Positions 36,783 to 45,910 of a stretch of 64,000 nucleotides of DNA are shown in pieces. Source of the stretch: Streptomyces polyasparticus (GTDB lineage: Bacteria > Actinomycetota > Actinomycetes > Streptomycetales > Streptomycetaceae); the NCBI RefSeq assembly GCF_014493765.1, contig NZ_JACTVJ010000019.1:182030-246029 (forward strand), given 5' to 3'. The translations under genes and the position numbers were made by a program. The notes under the pieces were generated by a model. The model made no database searches and had not been told where the DNA came from. It saw nothing but the letters and a program-made list of their open reading frames with translations. How positions within the stretch are numbered: the first letter of the stretch is position 1; the number at the start of each line of letters is the position of its first letter.

Positions 36783-38144
36783 ATGAACGAGCAGCAGCTT
36801 CCCGTCGTGGTCATCGGTGCCGGACCGGCCGGGCTCGCCGCCGCGTCCCAGCTCGTCGAGCGTGGTCTCGAGCCGCTGGTCCTCGAGGCTGGCCCGTCCG
36901 CGGGAACATCGGTGCGCGAGTGGGCGCACGTACGGCTGTTCTCCCCCTGGTCCGAGCTTGTCGACCAGGCCGCCGAGAAGCTCCTCGCCCCCACCGGCTG
37001 GGAGCGGCCGGACGGCGACACCTACCCCAGCGGCGGTGACTGGGCCGCCGCGTACCTGCAGCCGCTGGCCGAAGTCCTGGGTGAGCGCGTGCAGTTCGGG
37101 GTGCGTGTCACCGGCGTCTCCCGCGCCGGACGTGACCGGGTGGTCGACGCCGACCGCGAGCAGCAGCCGTTCACCGTCCACACTCTTGCCGCCGACGGCA
37201 CCGAGTCCCGTCTGAAGGCCCGCGCGGTCATCGACGCCTCCGGCACCTGGTCGAAGCCGAGCCCGCTCGGCGGCGACGGTCTGCCCGCGCTGGGCGAGCG
37301 CGCGAACGCCGACCGCATCTCCTACCGGGTCCCGGACCTCAAGGACCCCGCCGTACGGGCCCGTTACGCCGGCAAGCGCGTGGCAGTCGTCGGATCGGGC
37401 GCCTCCGCGTTCACGGCGCTCGCCTACCTCGCCGACCTGGCGAAGGAAGCCCCCGGCACCCACGCCGTATGGATTCTGCGCCGCGGTATCGGCGCGAACA
37501 CCTTCGGCGGCGGCGAGGCGGACCAGCTGCCGGCCCGCGGCGCCCTGGGTCTGGCCGCCAAGGCGGCCGTTGAGGCGGGCCACGCGAGTGCGGTCACCGG
37601 ATTCCGTACGGACGAAATCGCGCGCGACGGCGAGCAGTTGGTGCTCGTCGGCGAGGACGGACGCCGCCTGGAGCCGGTGGACGAGATCATCGGCCTGACC
37701 GGGTTCCGCCCCGACACCTCGCTCCTCGCGGAGCTGCGCCTGAACCTGGACGAGCGCCTCGAAGCCCCGGTCGAACTGGCCCCGCTGATCGACCCCAACG
37801 TGCACTCCTGCGGCACCGTCTACCCGCACGGCGCCAAGGAGCTCGCCCACCCCGAGCAGGACGTCTACGTCGTCGGCATGAAGAGCTACGGCCGCGCCCC
37901 GACCTTCCTGGCGCTGACCGGTTACGAGCAGGTCCGCTCGGTCGCCGCCGCCCTCGCGGGTGACCACGAGGCCGCCGCCCGCGTGGAGTTGAACCTCGCC
38001 GAGACCGGCGTGTGCGGTGGCGCGGGCCTGTTCGACGACCCGGCGCAGACCGAGCAGCAGGCCGAGCAGGCGAGCGGCGGAGGGTGCTGCGGAGCCCCCG
38101 CCACCGTCCAGATCGGAGCGCCCGCCGCGTCGGGCGGCTGCTGA
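36783..38144 (+). CDS. FAD/NAD(P)-dependent oxidoreductase with cysteine-rich tail
   Basis: A 453-residue flavoprotein. FAD motif VVIGAGPAGLAAASQLVERG, conserved VREWAHVRLFSPW, second dinucleotide motif RVAVVGSGASAFTALAYL and the C-terminal DVYVVGMKSYGRAPTFL. The C-terminus bears a Gly/Cys tail, ASGGGCCGAPATV then ASGGC, and an upstream CGGAG. Related flavoproteins occur next to arsR and an MFS exporter in actinobacterial ars clusters, but the reaction is unknown; oxidation of a trivalent or organic arsenical is plausible. GAGGAG supports the chosen ATG. An MFS gene starts 5 bp after its stop. Confidence 0.9.
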   Translation: MNEQQLPVVVIGAGPAGLAAASQLVERGLEPLVLEAGPSAGTSVREWAHVRLFSPWSELVDQAAEKLLAPTGWERPDGDTYPSGGDWAAAYLQPLAEVLGERVQFGVRVTGVSRAGRDRVVDADREQQPFTVHTLAADGTESRLKARAVIDASGTWSKPSPLGGDGLPALGERANADRISYRVPDLKDPAVRARYAGKRVAVVGSGASAFTALAYLADLAKEAPGTHAVWILRRGIGANTFGGGEADQLPARGALGLAAKAAVEAGHASAVTGFRTDEIARDGEQLVLVGEDGRRLEPVDEIIGLTGFRPDTSLLAELRLNLDERLEAPVELAPLIDPNVHSCGTVYPHGAKELAHPEQDVYVVGMKSYGRAPTFLALTGYEQVRSVAAALAGDHEAAARVELNLAETGVCGGAGLFDDPAQTEQQAEQASGGGCCGAPATVQIGAPAASGGC

Positions 38145-38149
38145 CCCCG

Positions 38150-39388
38150 GTGGCCGGACTCGACTCGGAGGTGGCCGCGGCCGGTTCACAGAACCGGTCG
38201 CGGCCGCGCGCCGTCCTGCCCGCTCTGTGCGTCACGCAGATCACCAGCTGGGGGATCGTCTTCTACGCGTTCCCCGTGCTGTTGCCGCGTCTGACGGCGG
38301 ACACCGGCTGGTCCACCGGCACGGCCTCCGCCGCCTTCTCCGCCGCGCTCCTGCTCTCGGCGCTGGCCGGGATACCCGTCGGCCGCATCCTGGACCGCCG
38401 TGGACCGCGTGCTGTCATGACCACCGGGTCGCTGCTCGCGGTCGTCGCCGTCCTGACCGTAGCGGCCGCCCCGAACCTCCTCGTCTACTTCGCCGGCTGG
38501 CTGCTCGCCGGGGCGGCGATGTCCGCCACGTTCTACCAGCCCGCGTTCGCCGCGGTCACCCGCTGGTGGGGCCCTGACCGCATTCGCGCCCTGACGCTGG
38601 TCACCCTCGCCGGAGGCCTGGCCTCCACAGTCTTCGCGCCGCTGACGGCCCTCCTCGCCGAGCATTTGTCCTGGCGCGCGACCTACGCCGTACTGGCCCT
38701 GATCCTGGCCGCGATTACCATCCCCGCCCACGCCGTCGCACTCCGTGCGCCCTGGCCGCCCGCGCCCGCCGCCGAGGTGCGCCAACTGCCCACCGGCAAA
38801 GGGTCGATCGCCCGCAGCCGCCCGTTCGTCCTCCTTGCGGCGGCCTTCACGCTGTCCGGCTTCGCGGTGTACGCCGTGGTGATCGGCATCGTCCCGCTGA
38901 TGCTCGAACGGGGCGCGGGACCCACCGCCGCCGCATGGGCCCTGGGCCTAGGCGGAGCCGGCCAGACTCTCGGCCGGACGCTGTACGCCGCACTCGCCCG
39001 GCGCACCGGCGCCACTTCCCGTACGGTCCTCCTGATCGCAGCCGGCGGAGCCACCACCGCGGCACTGGGCCTCGTGCCCGGCCCTACCGCGCTCCTCGTC
39101 GTCCTGTCGGTGGCGGCGGGCATGGTGCGCGGCAACATCACGCTGCTCCAGGCCACCGCGGTGACCGATCGCTGGGGTACGGCCGACTATGGAAGGCTCT
39201 CCGCGCTGCTTGCCGCCCCGGTGACCATCGCCGCGGCGCTCGCGCCGTGGGTCGGTACCAGTCTGGCGGGCCTCCTCGGCGGGTACGCGCCGCTGTTCGC
39301 CGTTCTTTCGTGTCTCTCCGCGGCATCGCTGGTGCTCGCCTTCGCGGCCGGCAGGACTCGGCGGGTGGTGGCGGCGCAGGGCGTTTGA
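38150..39388 (+). CDS. MFS transporter linked to the second ars module
   Basis: A 412-residue, 12-helix major-facilitator protein: CVTQITSWGIVFYAFPVLLP in helix 1, GRILDRRGPRAVM (motif A-like) and a second half starting RPFVLLAAAFTLSGFAVYAVV. It follows the flavoprotein stop by 5 bp (GTG start), so they are one operon controlled with the second arsR. It most likely exports the product of the flavoprotein or an arsenical itself. It is not an ArsB/Acr3 protein. A second GTG 21 bp downstream is a possible alternative start. Confidence 0.9.
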   Translation: MAGLDSEVAAAGSQNRSRPRAVLPALCVTQITSWGIVFYAFPVLLPRLTADTGWSTGTASAAFSAALLLSALAGIPVGRILDRRGPRAVMTTGSLLAVVAVLTVAAAPNLLVYFAGWLLAGAAMSATFYQPAFAAVTRWWGPDRIRALTLVTLAGGLASTVFAPLTALLAEHLSWRATYAVLALILAAITIPAHAVALRAPWPPAPAAEVRQLPTGKGSIARSRPFVLLAAAFTLSGFAVYAVVIGIVPLMLERGAGPTAAAWALGLGGAGQTLGRTLYAALARRTGATSRTVLLIAAGGATTAALGLVPGPTALLVVLSVAAGMVRGNITLLQATAVTDRWGTADYGRLSALLAAPVTIAAALAPWVGTSLAGLLGGYAPLFAVLSCLSAASLVLAFAAGRTRRVVAAQGV

Positions 39389-39486
39389 CATCGAGCGATA
39401 CGGGGGCGTCGCGGGGTGTTGTCAGTGCCGGGCACTACCGTCTGGCCATCGGTGGAATCGCCCCCCAACAGACAGATGGAGAGCCC

Positions 39487-40299
39487 ATGTTGAAAGCGGT
39501 CGCGGAGGGTGTGCAGATCCATGTGAGCGAGTTGCTTCTGAACAACACCGTTGTCGTGCAAGGCCAGGACGGTGTGCTGCTGGTCGACCCCGGGATCAGT
39601 ACCTCCGAATTGCGCTGCCTGGCGGACGACCTTCGCTCGTCCGGCCGGCCCGTGGTGGCCGGTTTCTCCACGCATCCGGACTGGGACCACGTGCTGTGGC
39701 ATGCCGACCTCGGTGAGGCGCCCCGTTACGGTACGGCTCGTGGCGCCGCGTACATGCGTGAGCTGCTCTCGGACCCGGGCTGGAGGACGTGCGTCGCAGA
39801 GGGGCTGCCGCCGGAGCTCGAAGGCGAGGTGCCGCTGGACCTGTTCGGCCGGATCACCGCCCTGCCCGCCGGTACGGCAGAACTGCCTTGGAAAGGCCCG
39901 GAGATCAGGATCGTCGAGCATCCGGCCCATGCCCAGGGGCACGCGGCACTCCTGATCGAGGAATCCGGCGTCCTCGTGGCCGGCGACATGCTGTCCGATG
40001 TCCTGGTCCCGATGTTCGACGACTCCGCCGATCCGCTCGAGGAGTACCTCGTCGGGCTGGAGCGGCTGGAAGAGGTGGCGGACGAGGTCGAGGTCCTCGT
40101 CCCCGGCCACGGGACGGCCTGCGGAGCGGATGAGCTGCGCACGCGGATCGACTTGGACCGCGCGTACGTACACGCTTTGCGCGAAGGCCGCGAACCGGAC
40201 GACCCCCGTATCGGCCCCTCGGCCAGGCCCGGTTGGGAGTGGGTGAGCGACCTGCACGCCGGACAGGCCCAGCGGCTCGGCGGCAAGGGCGGGCACTAG
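39487..40299 (+). CDS. MBL-fold metallo-hydrolase
   Basis: A 270-residue metallo-beta-lactamase-fold protein. The metal motif is STHPDWDHVLWH (HxxxDH with Trp, Pro for the first HxH position), followed by HPAHAQGHAALLI, GVLVAGDML (Asp ligand) and VLVPGHGTAC (last His). This is the canonical order of MBL metal ligands with one variant position. Cytosolic. Substrate unknown. It has its own 100-bp upstream region. Confidence 0.9.
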   Translation: MLKAVAEGVQIHVSELLLNNTVVVQGQDGVLLVDPGISTSELRCLADDLRSSGRPVVAGFSTHPDWDHVLWHADLGEAPRYGTARGAAYMRELLSDPGWRTCVAEGLPPELEGEVPLDLFGRITALPAGTAELPWKGPEIRIVEHPAHAQGHAALLIEESGVLVAGDMLSDVLVPMFDDSADPLEEYLVGLERLEEVADEVEVLVPGHGTACGADELRTRIDLDRAYVHALREGREPDDPRIGPSARPGWEWVSDLHAGQAQRLGGKGGH

Positions 40300-40369
40300 A
40301 GGACGCCCGGTCGGCGGCACGTCGTACCGACTCTGGCGTACCGCCCGCCCCAGGGCCGCGGTGGGCTCG

Positions 40370-40414
40370 TGCTGCGGAATCACTCCCGTGGGCACGTGCT
40401 GCGGAATCACTCCG
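40370..40414. repeat. Direct repeat with 27-bp period at the end of the histidine kinase gene
   Basis: GTGCTGCGGAATCACTCC is present at 40370 and exactly again at 40397. The second copy abuts and overlaps the kinase stop codon (minus strand, 40407). Confidence 0.85.
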
Positions 40415-41565
40415 CAGTGGACGTGTGATGCGGGATCGTCGCGGACACCGTGTACCCGTCGCCGTCCGCGCCGGCCGTGAACGTGCCGCCCAGCAGCGCC
40501 ATGCGCTCGCGGAGACCGATGAGACCGTTGCCGCCGCCGGGCAGATCGAAGGCGGGGGAGCGGGTGGGCGCCGTATTGGAAACGGTGATGGCGACGCTGT
40601 CCCTACGGCACTCGACGCCGACCCGTACGAGGGCGCCGGGCGCATGCTTCGCGGCGTTGGTCAGCGCCTCCTGAGCGATCCGGTACAGGGCGCGCTGCAC
40701 GGGCGCGGGCAAGTTCTCGGGATGCCCTTCGACGTGCAGCTCGACCTGCTGGCCGACCCACCGTGCGCGTTCCACCAGGCCGGTGAGGTCGCCTGCGCCC
40801 GGCCCCTGCCCCCACGCGGGCCGGCTCGCCCGCGCGGCCGGGCAGCAGCACACCCAGGATCTCGCGCAGCTCCTCCAGGGCCTGGCGACCTTCGTGGCGG
40901 ATCTGCTCGGCCTTGTCGGCGACCTGCGCGTCGGCCGCGCCCGCGCCGAGGCGCAACGATCCCGCCCACAGGACGATATGGCCCGCGCGGTGCGCCACGA
41001 CGTCGTGCATCTCGCGGGCGATACGGGCGCGCTCACCCGCACGCGCCCGCTCGGCCCGCAGATCCTGTTCGCGTTCCAGGGCGGCCAGTTCGGTCCGTAC
41101 GGCGGCGGTGCGTTCACGGCGCACGGCCACCGCATAGCCGACGACCAGCGGGCCGATGGCCAGCGCGACGGAGTAGCCGACCTCGCGCAGGTCCAGATCG
41201 TGGCCCGCCCACAGCGCCCCCAGGTCCGCCAGACAGGCGGCCACCCCCACCCACACGAGGGTTGGCAGCGCGCGGAAGTAGGCCATGCCGACCGTGAACA
41301 GGGCCACCGCCAGGGCGATCGGCGTGAAGGCCAGCACATGACAGCAGATGATCACCAGCGCGACGGCGAGCGGCCAGGAACGCCGCCACCACAGGAACAG
41401 TGCGATCAGGCCGGAGACCGCGGCGACCGTGGCGGTGGGCTGTCCGCTGAGGAGCCCGTTCGAGGGCTTCACCCACGCGTTGGCGAAGCCGAGGACACAG
41501 CACGCGGCGACGACGAGTGCGTCCACGCGCCGCGCCGGCCACTGCGCCGGGGCCCCGTCCGTCAC
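40407..41565 (-). pseudogene. Sensor histidine kinase, interrupted by a frameshift
   Basis: The N-terminal part (GTG start, MTDGAPAQWPARR) has about six hydrophobic helices and then the HisKA_3 motif IAREMHDVVAHRAGHIVLWAGSL with phospho-acceptor His. It stays in frame to ILGVLLPGRAGEPARV. The C-terminal ATPase part (VQRALYRIAQEALTNAAKHAPG, then GGGNGLIGLRERMALLGG) continues in another frame. The switch lies near 40800-40813 at GTGGGGGCAGGGG; removing one G rejoins both parts. Total length is 3n+1. It is either a true one-base insertion or a sequencing error in the G tract. Partner of the response regulator 41 bp upstream. Confidence 0.85.
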
Positions 41566-41606
41566 CTCTGCCCCCGCCCGTCCGTGCCGGTCCGCGCCCG
41601 CGGTGG

Positions 41607-42260
41607 CTAGCGGTCCAGGCCGGCGCGGTAGGCCAGCCGGGGCGCCTGCACCCGGTTTTCCGCACCGATCTTCGCGAGCAGGCGGCTCACCTGGCCTTTG
41701 ACGGTTCCCTCCGTCACATGCAGTGCCTCGCCGATCGCCGCGTTGGACAGGCCTCGCGCGATCAGCCGGAGCAGTGCGGTCTCACGCTCGTTGAGAGTGG
41801 CCAGCACCTGCTCCTCACCAGTAGTGAGCCTGCTGCCGTGCTCGGCGAGCTGCGCCAGGATCCGCGGGGTGACGGCGGGATCGAGGGTCGCCTGTCCCTG
41901 GGCGATCCGGCGTACGGCGGAAATCAGTTCCTCGGGGGACGCGTCCTTGAGCAGGAAGCCGCTGGCGCCGGCGCGCACGGCCTCGTCGACGAACTGGTCC
42001 TCGCCGAACATGGTCAGCACCAGTACTCGTGGCGGCACGGGCAGCGCGCGCACCTCACGGGCGGCGACGAGGCCGTCCATGCCGGGCATACGGATATCGA
42101 CCAGCGCCACGTCCGGGCTGAACTGGCGCGCCGCCTCCAGCGCGCTGTGACCGTCCCAGGCCTGGGCGACGACGTGGATGTCGTCGGCGGAGGCGAACAC
42201 GTCGTACAGGCCGCGGCGCACGATCTCGCTGTCGTCCGCGACGAGAACGCTGATCACCAT
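41607..42260 (-). CDS. NarL/LuxR-family response regulator
   Basis: A 217-residue regulator: receiver domain with phospho-acceptor Asp55 (VALVDIRMPGMDG), Lys in LLKDAS, and a LuxR HTH (LNERETALLRLIARGLSNAAIGEALHVTEGTVKGQVSRLLAKIG). The ATG giving MVISVLVADDSE is chosen. It is transcribed ahead of its histidine kinase, which is frameshifted, so the system may be unable to receive its signal. Confidence 0.94.
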   Translation of the reverse strand: MVISVLVADDSEIVRRGLYDVFASADDIHVVAQAWDGHSALEAARQFSPDVALVDIRMPGMDGLVAAREVRALPVPPRVLVLTMFGEDQFVDEAVRAGASGFLLKDASPEELISAVRRIAQGQATLDPAVTPRILAQLAEHGSRLTTGEEQVLATLNERETALLRLIARGLSNAAIGEALHVTEGTVKGQVSRLLAKIGAENRVQAPRLAYRAGLDR

Positions 42261-42693
42261 GCGCTCAGGCTGCCACACGCCCCGAGGCCGCGCCCGGCGT
42301 CACTTTGGTCATGACTTGGTGCATACCTTCGGCCCGTCGTACGGCCCGGGCACCCGCCGAGACTTGATGGCGGAGAGCACGCGCCTGCCGCAGATGCCCC
42401 GCGGCGGCGCTCGGCACATTCCCCCGTATCCGTGCCGACCGTACTCTCCACGCCGCTGCACCGGCCGCCTGCCGACCGGTGCGGCGGCACCCCGCATCGG
42501 CCGTACCCCGATGCGGCCCATGGGCCGGGCCCTGGGGCACGCCGTCCGGATCACACGGCAGGGCTCGGCTTCGGCCTGCGCGCTTCACGGCGAGATCTTG
42601 ACTTCGACCCCTTCGCCGGCCGCCACCCGCACCTCGCCAGAGGAGGGCGCCCCGGACACAGGGGACGCCCTCCATCGCGTGCGGGTGGCTCCG
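42261..42693. other. Gene-free stretch between two minus-strand units
   Basis: About 430 bp separate the response regulator start and the stop of the Old Yellow Enzyme gene. Open frames here have arginine/proline-rich translations without codon-position bias and look non-coding. The right end carries the terminator of the flavin oxidoreductase gene; the left should hold the two-component promoter. Confidence 0.55.
42642..42673 (-). terminator. Terminator of the Old Yellow Enzyme gene
   Basis: Hairpin GGAGGGCG-CCCC / GGGG-A-CGCCCTCC with a seven-base loop and one bulged base, 21 bp after the stop codon of the minus-strand oxidoreductase. Confidence 0.8.
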
Positions 42694-43782
42694 TCAGACG
42701 GAGCGGTGATACTGCGCCGGTACGTGCACTTCGCCGCCCAGTTCGCGCGCCGCCAGCCGGGCGAAGGACGGATTGCGCAGCAGCTCGCGGCCGAGCAGTA
42801 CCGCGTCCGCTTCGCCGTTGGCGACGATCTTGTCGGCCTGTTCGACTTCGGTGATCAGGCCCACCGCCGCGACCGGGAGGCCGGCCTCTTCCTTCACGCG
42901 GGTCGCGAACGGGACCTGATAGGAGGGCCCGACCGGGATGGTCACCTTGGGTGCGATACCGCCGGTGGAGACGTCGAGCAGATCGACGCCGTGCTCCTTG
43001 AGCAGTGCGGCGAGGCGCACGGTGTCGTCCGCGGTCCAGCCGGGCTCGCCCGCCTCGTCGAGCCAGTCGGTGGCCGAGATGCGGAAGAACAGCGGCTTGT
43101 CCGCGGGCCAGACCTCGCGTACGGCGTCGACGACTTCGAGGGCGAAACGGGTGCGGTTCTCGAAGGAGCCGCCGTATTCGTCCGTGCGCTTGTTGGCGTG
43201 CGGGGAGAGGAACTCACCGATCAAGTAGCCGTGCGCGCCGTGTACTTCGACGACCTCGAAGCCCGCGGCCAGGGCACGTTCCGCGGCGGCCCGGAACTGG
43301 CCCACGATCTCCTTGATCTGCGCCAGGTCGAGTTCGATCGGTGTGCGGTCGTCCTCCGCGAAGGGGACCGGGCTCGGGGCGACGGGCTGCCAGCCGTGCG
43401 CCGACTCGTCGACCTGCTTGCCGCCGTTCCACGGCTGCGCGGTGGAGGCCTTGCGTCCCGCGTGGGCGATCTGAATGCCCGGCACCGTGTTCTGCGACTT
43501 GAGGAAGTCCACGATTCGGCGCAGCGACGCGACCTGGGTCTCGTTCCAGATGCCCAGGTCGTACGGGCTGATGCGGCCCTCGGGGCTGACCGCGGTGGCC
43601 TCCAGGAGGATCAGGCCCGTGCCGCCGGCCGCGCGGGCGCCGTAGTGCTGGAAGTGCCAGTCGTGGGCGACGCCCGCGTTCGGGCCGAAGGCCTCTGCCG
43701 AGTACTGGCACATCGGCGCCATCCACACGCGGTTGGGGATGGTCAGCGACCGCAGGGTGTAGGACTCGAACAGTGCGCTCAC
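42694..43782 (-). CDS. Old Yellow Enzyme, YqjM-type NADPH:flavin oxidoreductase
   Basis: A 362-residue TIM-barrel flavoenzyme: NRVWMAPMCQYSA (the YqjM-type Cys), IQIAHAGRKAS (substrate His), EVHGAHGYLIGEFLSP and the C-terminal FMN phosphate loop ADAVLLGRELLRNP. These are marks of the thermophilic-like OYE class that reduces activated alkenes such as enones and quinones. It is divergent from an ArsR-type regulator with a clear palindromic operator between them, so it is probably induced by electrophiles or oxidants. Confidence 0.96.
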   Translation of the reverse strand: MSALFESYTLRSLTIPNRVWMAPMCQYSAEAFGPNAGVAHDWHFQHYGARAAGGTGLILLEATAVSPEGRISPYDLGIWNETQVASLRRIVDFLKSQNTVPGIQIAHAGRKASTAQPWNGGKQVDESAHGWQPVAPSPVPFAEDDRTPIELDLAQIKEIVGQFRAAAERALAAGFEVVEVHGAHGYLIGEFLSPHANKRTDEYGGSFENRTRFALEVVDAVREVWPADKPLFFRISATDWLDEAGEPGWTADDTVRLAALLKEHGVDLLDVSTGGIAPKVTIPVGPSYQVPFATRVKEEAGLPVAAVGLITEVEQADKIVANGEADAVLLGRELLRNPSFARLAARELGGEVHVPAQYHRSV

Positions 43783-43869
43783 GGCGTGCTCCTTCGATGG
43801 CGACGGTGGAGGCGGACAGGCAGCCGAAGGGCGGAGCCCCTCGGCTGCCTCGTACGATACTCACCGTAC

Positions 43870-43902
43870 TACGAGAGATGTCAAACTACGAGACCTCTCG
43901 TA
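43870..43902. promoter_or_regulatory. Palindromic operator between the OYE and ArsR-type genes
   Basis: TACGAGA-CC-TCTCGTA (43887-43902) is a perfect inverted repeat with a 2-bp spacer, and a further TACGAGAGA half-site lies at 43870. Both sit in the shared promoter region, as expected for the divergent winged-helix repressor. Confidence 0.8.
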
Positions 43903-43966
43903 CAATGAAACCGGCGAAACTCGCCGTGCCCGCCGTCAGGCCGGGCGCACCGGACAGGGAGGCACC

Positions 43967-44317
43967 GTGACCACCGCCACGAGCAGCCGAGAACTCGCCC
44001 ATCCCGAGCGCGGGGAGATCCGCCTCGAGTCCGTGCTGCATGCCCTCTCCGATCCGATGCGGATGCAGGTCGTCCGTGAACTGGCCCAGGCGGAGGGCGA
44101 GTTGTCCTGCTCGTTCTTCGATCTGCCGGTCACCAAGTCCACGACCACGCATCATTTCCGCGTGCTGCGCGAGAGCGGAGTGATCCAGCAGGTCTACCGC
44201 GGCACCGCCAAGATGAACGGCCTGCGGCGTGAGGACCTAGCCGCGCTCTTCCCCGGACTTCTCGACAGCGTGCTCGACGCGGCTGCCCGGCAGGAGCGGC
44301 GGCTCGCCGGCAGCTGA
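43967..44317 (+). CDS. ArsR-family winged-helix regulator (YqjM-associated)
   Basis: A 116-residue regulator: LESVLHALSDPMRMQVVRELAQ, then LSCSFFDLPVTKSTTTHHFRVLRESGVI (recognition helix) and a wing YRGTAKMNGLRRED. A single cysteine in the LSCSFF turn could be a redox or electrophile sensor. GTG start with GGGAGG upstream. It is divergent from the OYE gene, probably repressing it. Its last 81 bp overlap the 3' end of the convergent permease gene. Confidence 0.93.
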   Translation: MTTATSSRELAHPERGEIRLESVLHALSDPMRMQVVRELAQAEGELSCSFFDLPVTKSTTTHHFRVLRESGVIQQVYRGTAKMNGLRREDLAALFPGLLDSVLDAAARQERRLAGS

Positions 44318-45739
44318 GCCCGCGTCCGAAGCTCCGTCCGCACCGGTGGCCGATGCCCCGGCCGCAGCAGTGCCCGATGCCCCGTCCGCACCCTCGGCCG
44401 GGGCGTCCGTGCGTCCCGGCAGGTGGTTGAAGAGCAGGTTCAGGGCGATGGCCGTCAGGCATCCCGCGCTGATCCCGCTGTGCATGACCGTCTGGAACCA
44501 GTCCGGGAACTCGTCGTAGATCTCCGGCACTCCGACCGGCAGCATGCCCACCGCCACCGAGACCGCGACGATCGTCAGATTGTGGTTGCCGCGGAAGTCC
44601 ACCGTCGCGAGCGTGCGCAGACCGGTCGCGGCCACCGTGCCGAACATGACCAGGCCCGCACCGCCGAGCACGGGCGCCGGGATCGCGGCGACGATCGCGC
44701 CCAGCTTCGGCAGCAGGCCGAGCAGGACGAGGATGACGCCCGAGCAGGCCACGACCCAGCGGCTGCGCACCCGGGTCATGCCGACGAGGCCCACGTTCTG
44801 GGCGAACGCGGTGTACGGGAAGGTGTTGAAGACACCGCCGAGCACCGTGGACAGACCGTCGGCACGCAGACCGTCCGCCAGGTTGCGCGGACCGACCTTG
44901 CGATCCGTCATCTCACCGACGGCGATCATGTCGCCGGTGGTCTCGGTCATGATGACGAGGGCGACGACCAGCATCGACACCACGGCCGCGGCCTCGAAGG
45001 TGGGAGCGCCGAAGTGGAACGGCGTGCTGATGCCCAGCCAGTCGGCCTTGCCCACCGCGTCGAAGTCGGTGAAGTCGAGGGGTATCGCCACGAGCGTGCC
45101 GACCAGGATGCCGACCAGCACCGCGATCCGGCTGAGGAACGCGGGCGCGAAGCGCTGCACCGCCACGACGACCACGAGGACGAAGGCCGCGAGCCCGATG
45201 TTCTTCGGCGCCCCGAACTCCGGCGAACCGGCGCCTCCGGCCGCCCAGCGGCCGGCCACCGGCAGCAGCGTGACACCGATGATGAGGATGACCGTGCCGG
45301 TGACCAGCGGCGGGAAGAACCTCAGCAGCCGCCCGAAGACCGGTGCAAGGAGCACCATCGCAAGTCCGGAAATGATCACGGCTCCATAGATGGCCGGCAG
45401 ACCACCGCCCTGTGTGCCGATGAGCACCATCGGCGACACCGCGGCGAAGGTACAGCCCTGCATGATGGGCAGCCGCACACCGAACCGCCAGACACCCACG
45501 CACTGCAGCAGCGTCGCGATGCCGCACACCAGCAGATCCGCGGTGATGAGATACGCGAGATCCGCGGGCGGCAGCTTCATCGCGCCGCCGACGATCAGGG
45601 GCACCGCCACCGCGCCCGCGTACATCGCGAGCACATGCTGCAGACCGAAGGCGATCAATTTGCCGGTGGGCGGCACCTGATCGACGGGATGCTTCTCGCT
45701 CGCCGGAGCGGTGGAGCCGGCAGGGGGAGCTGAGGCCAT
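44237..45739 (-). CDS. NCS2 purine permease (xanthine/urate type)
   Basis: A 500-residue nucleobase:cation symporter with about 12-14 helices: GLQHVLAMYAGAVAVPLIVGGA, GCTFAAVSPMV, MTETTGDMIAVGEM and the QNVGLVGMTRVRSRWV signature of the xanthine/urate branch. It imports purines with protons. The C-terminal tail of about 60 residues is low-complexity Ala/Gly/Asp, and the last ones are encoded over the opposite ArsR-type gene, an 81-bp convergent overlap. The ATG giving MASAPPAGS is used. Confidence 0.94.
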   Translation of the reverse strand: MASAPPAGSTAPASEKHPVDQVPPTGKLIAFGLQHVLAMYAGAVAVPLIVGGAMKLPPADLAYLITADLLVCGIATLLQCVGVWRFGVRLPIMQGCTFAAVSPMVLIGTQGGGLPAIYGAVIISGLAMVLLAPVFGRLLRFFPPLVTGTVILIIGVTLLPVAGRWAAGGAGSPEFGAPKNIGLAAFVLVVVVAVQRFAPAFLSRIAVLVGILVGTLVAIPLDFTDFDAVGKADWLGISTPFHFGAPTFEAAAVVSMLVVALVIMTETTGDMIAVGEMTDRKVGPRNLADGLRADGLSTVLGGVFNTFPYTAFAQNVGLVGMTRVRSRWVVACSGVILVLLGLLPKLGAIVAAIPAPVLGGAGLVMFGTVAATGLRTLATVDFRGNHNLTIVAVSVAVGMLPVGVPEIYDEFPDWFQTVMHSGISAGCLTAIALNLLFNHLPGRTDAPAEGADGASGTAAAGASATGADGASDAGSAAGEPPLLPGSRVEHAVEKSGEERG

Positions 45740-45910
45740 CGGGCACTCCTGTACTGGGATAGGGGACGACACGGGTGCAGCGCAATGCGGGCGCGGTTCA
45801 GGCGCCGTTCGTGCGCGGTGGGGGATGCACGAGACCGTATGCCGCCTGAACATTTTGTTGATTACGCGGATGTTGCCGCGCTGTGTCGTCGATCGCCAGA
45901 CCTGGGAGCC

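Noticed and set aside
42265-42690. Frames of about 130 residues on both strands upstream of the response regulator
   Set aside because: Translations lack structure and codon bias; region contains a terminator and presumably promoters.
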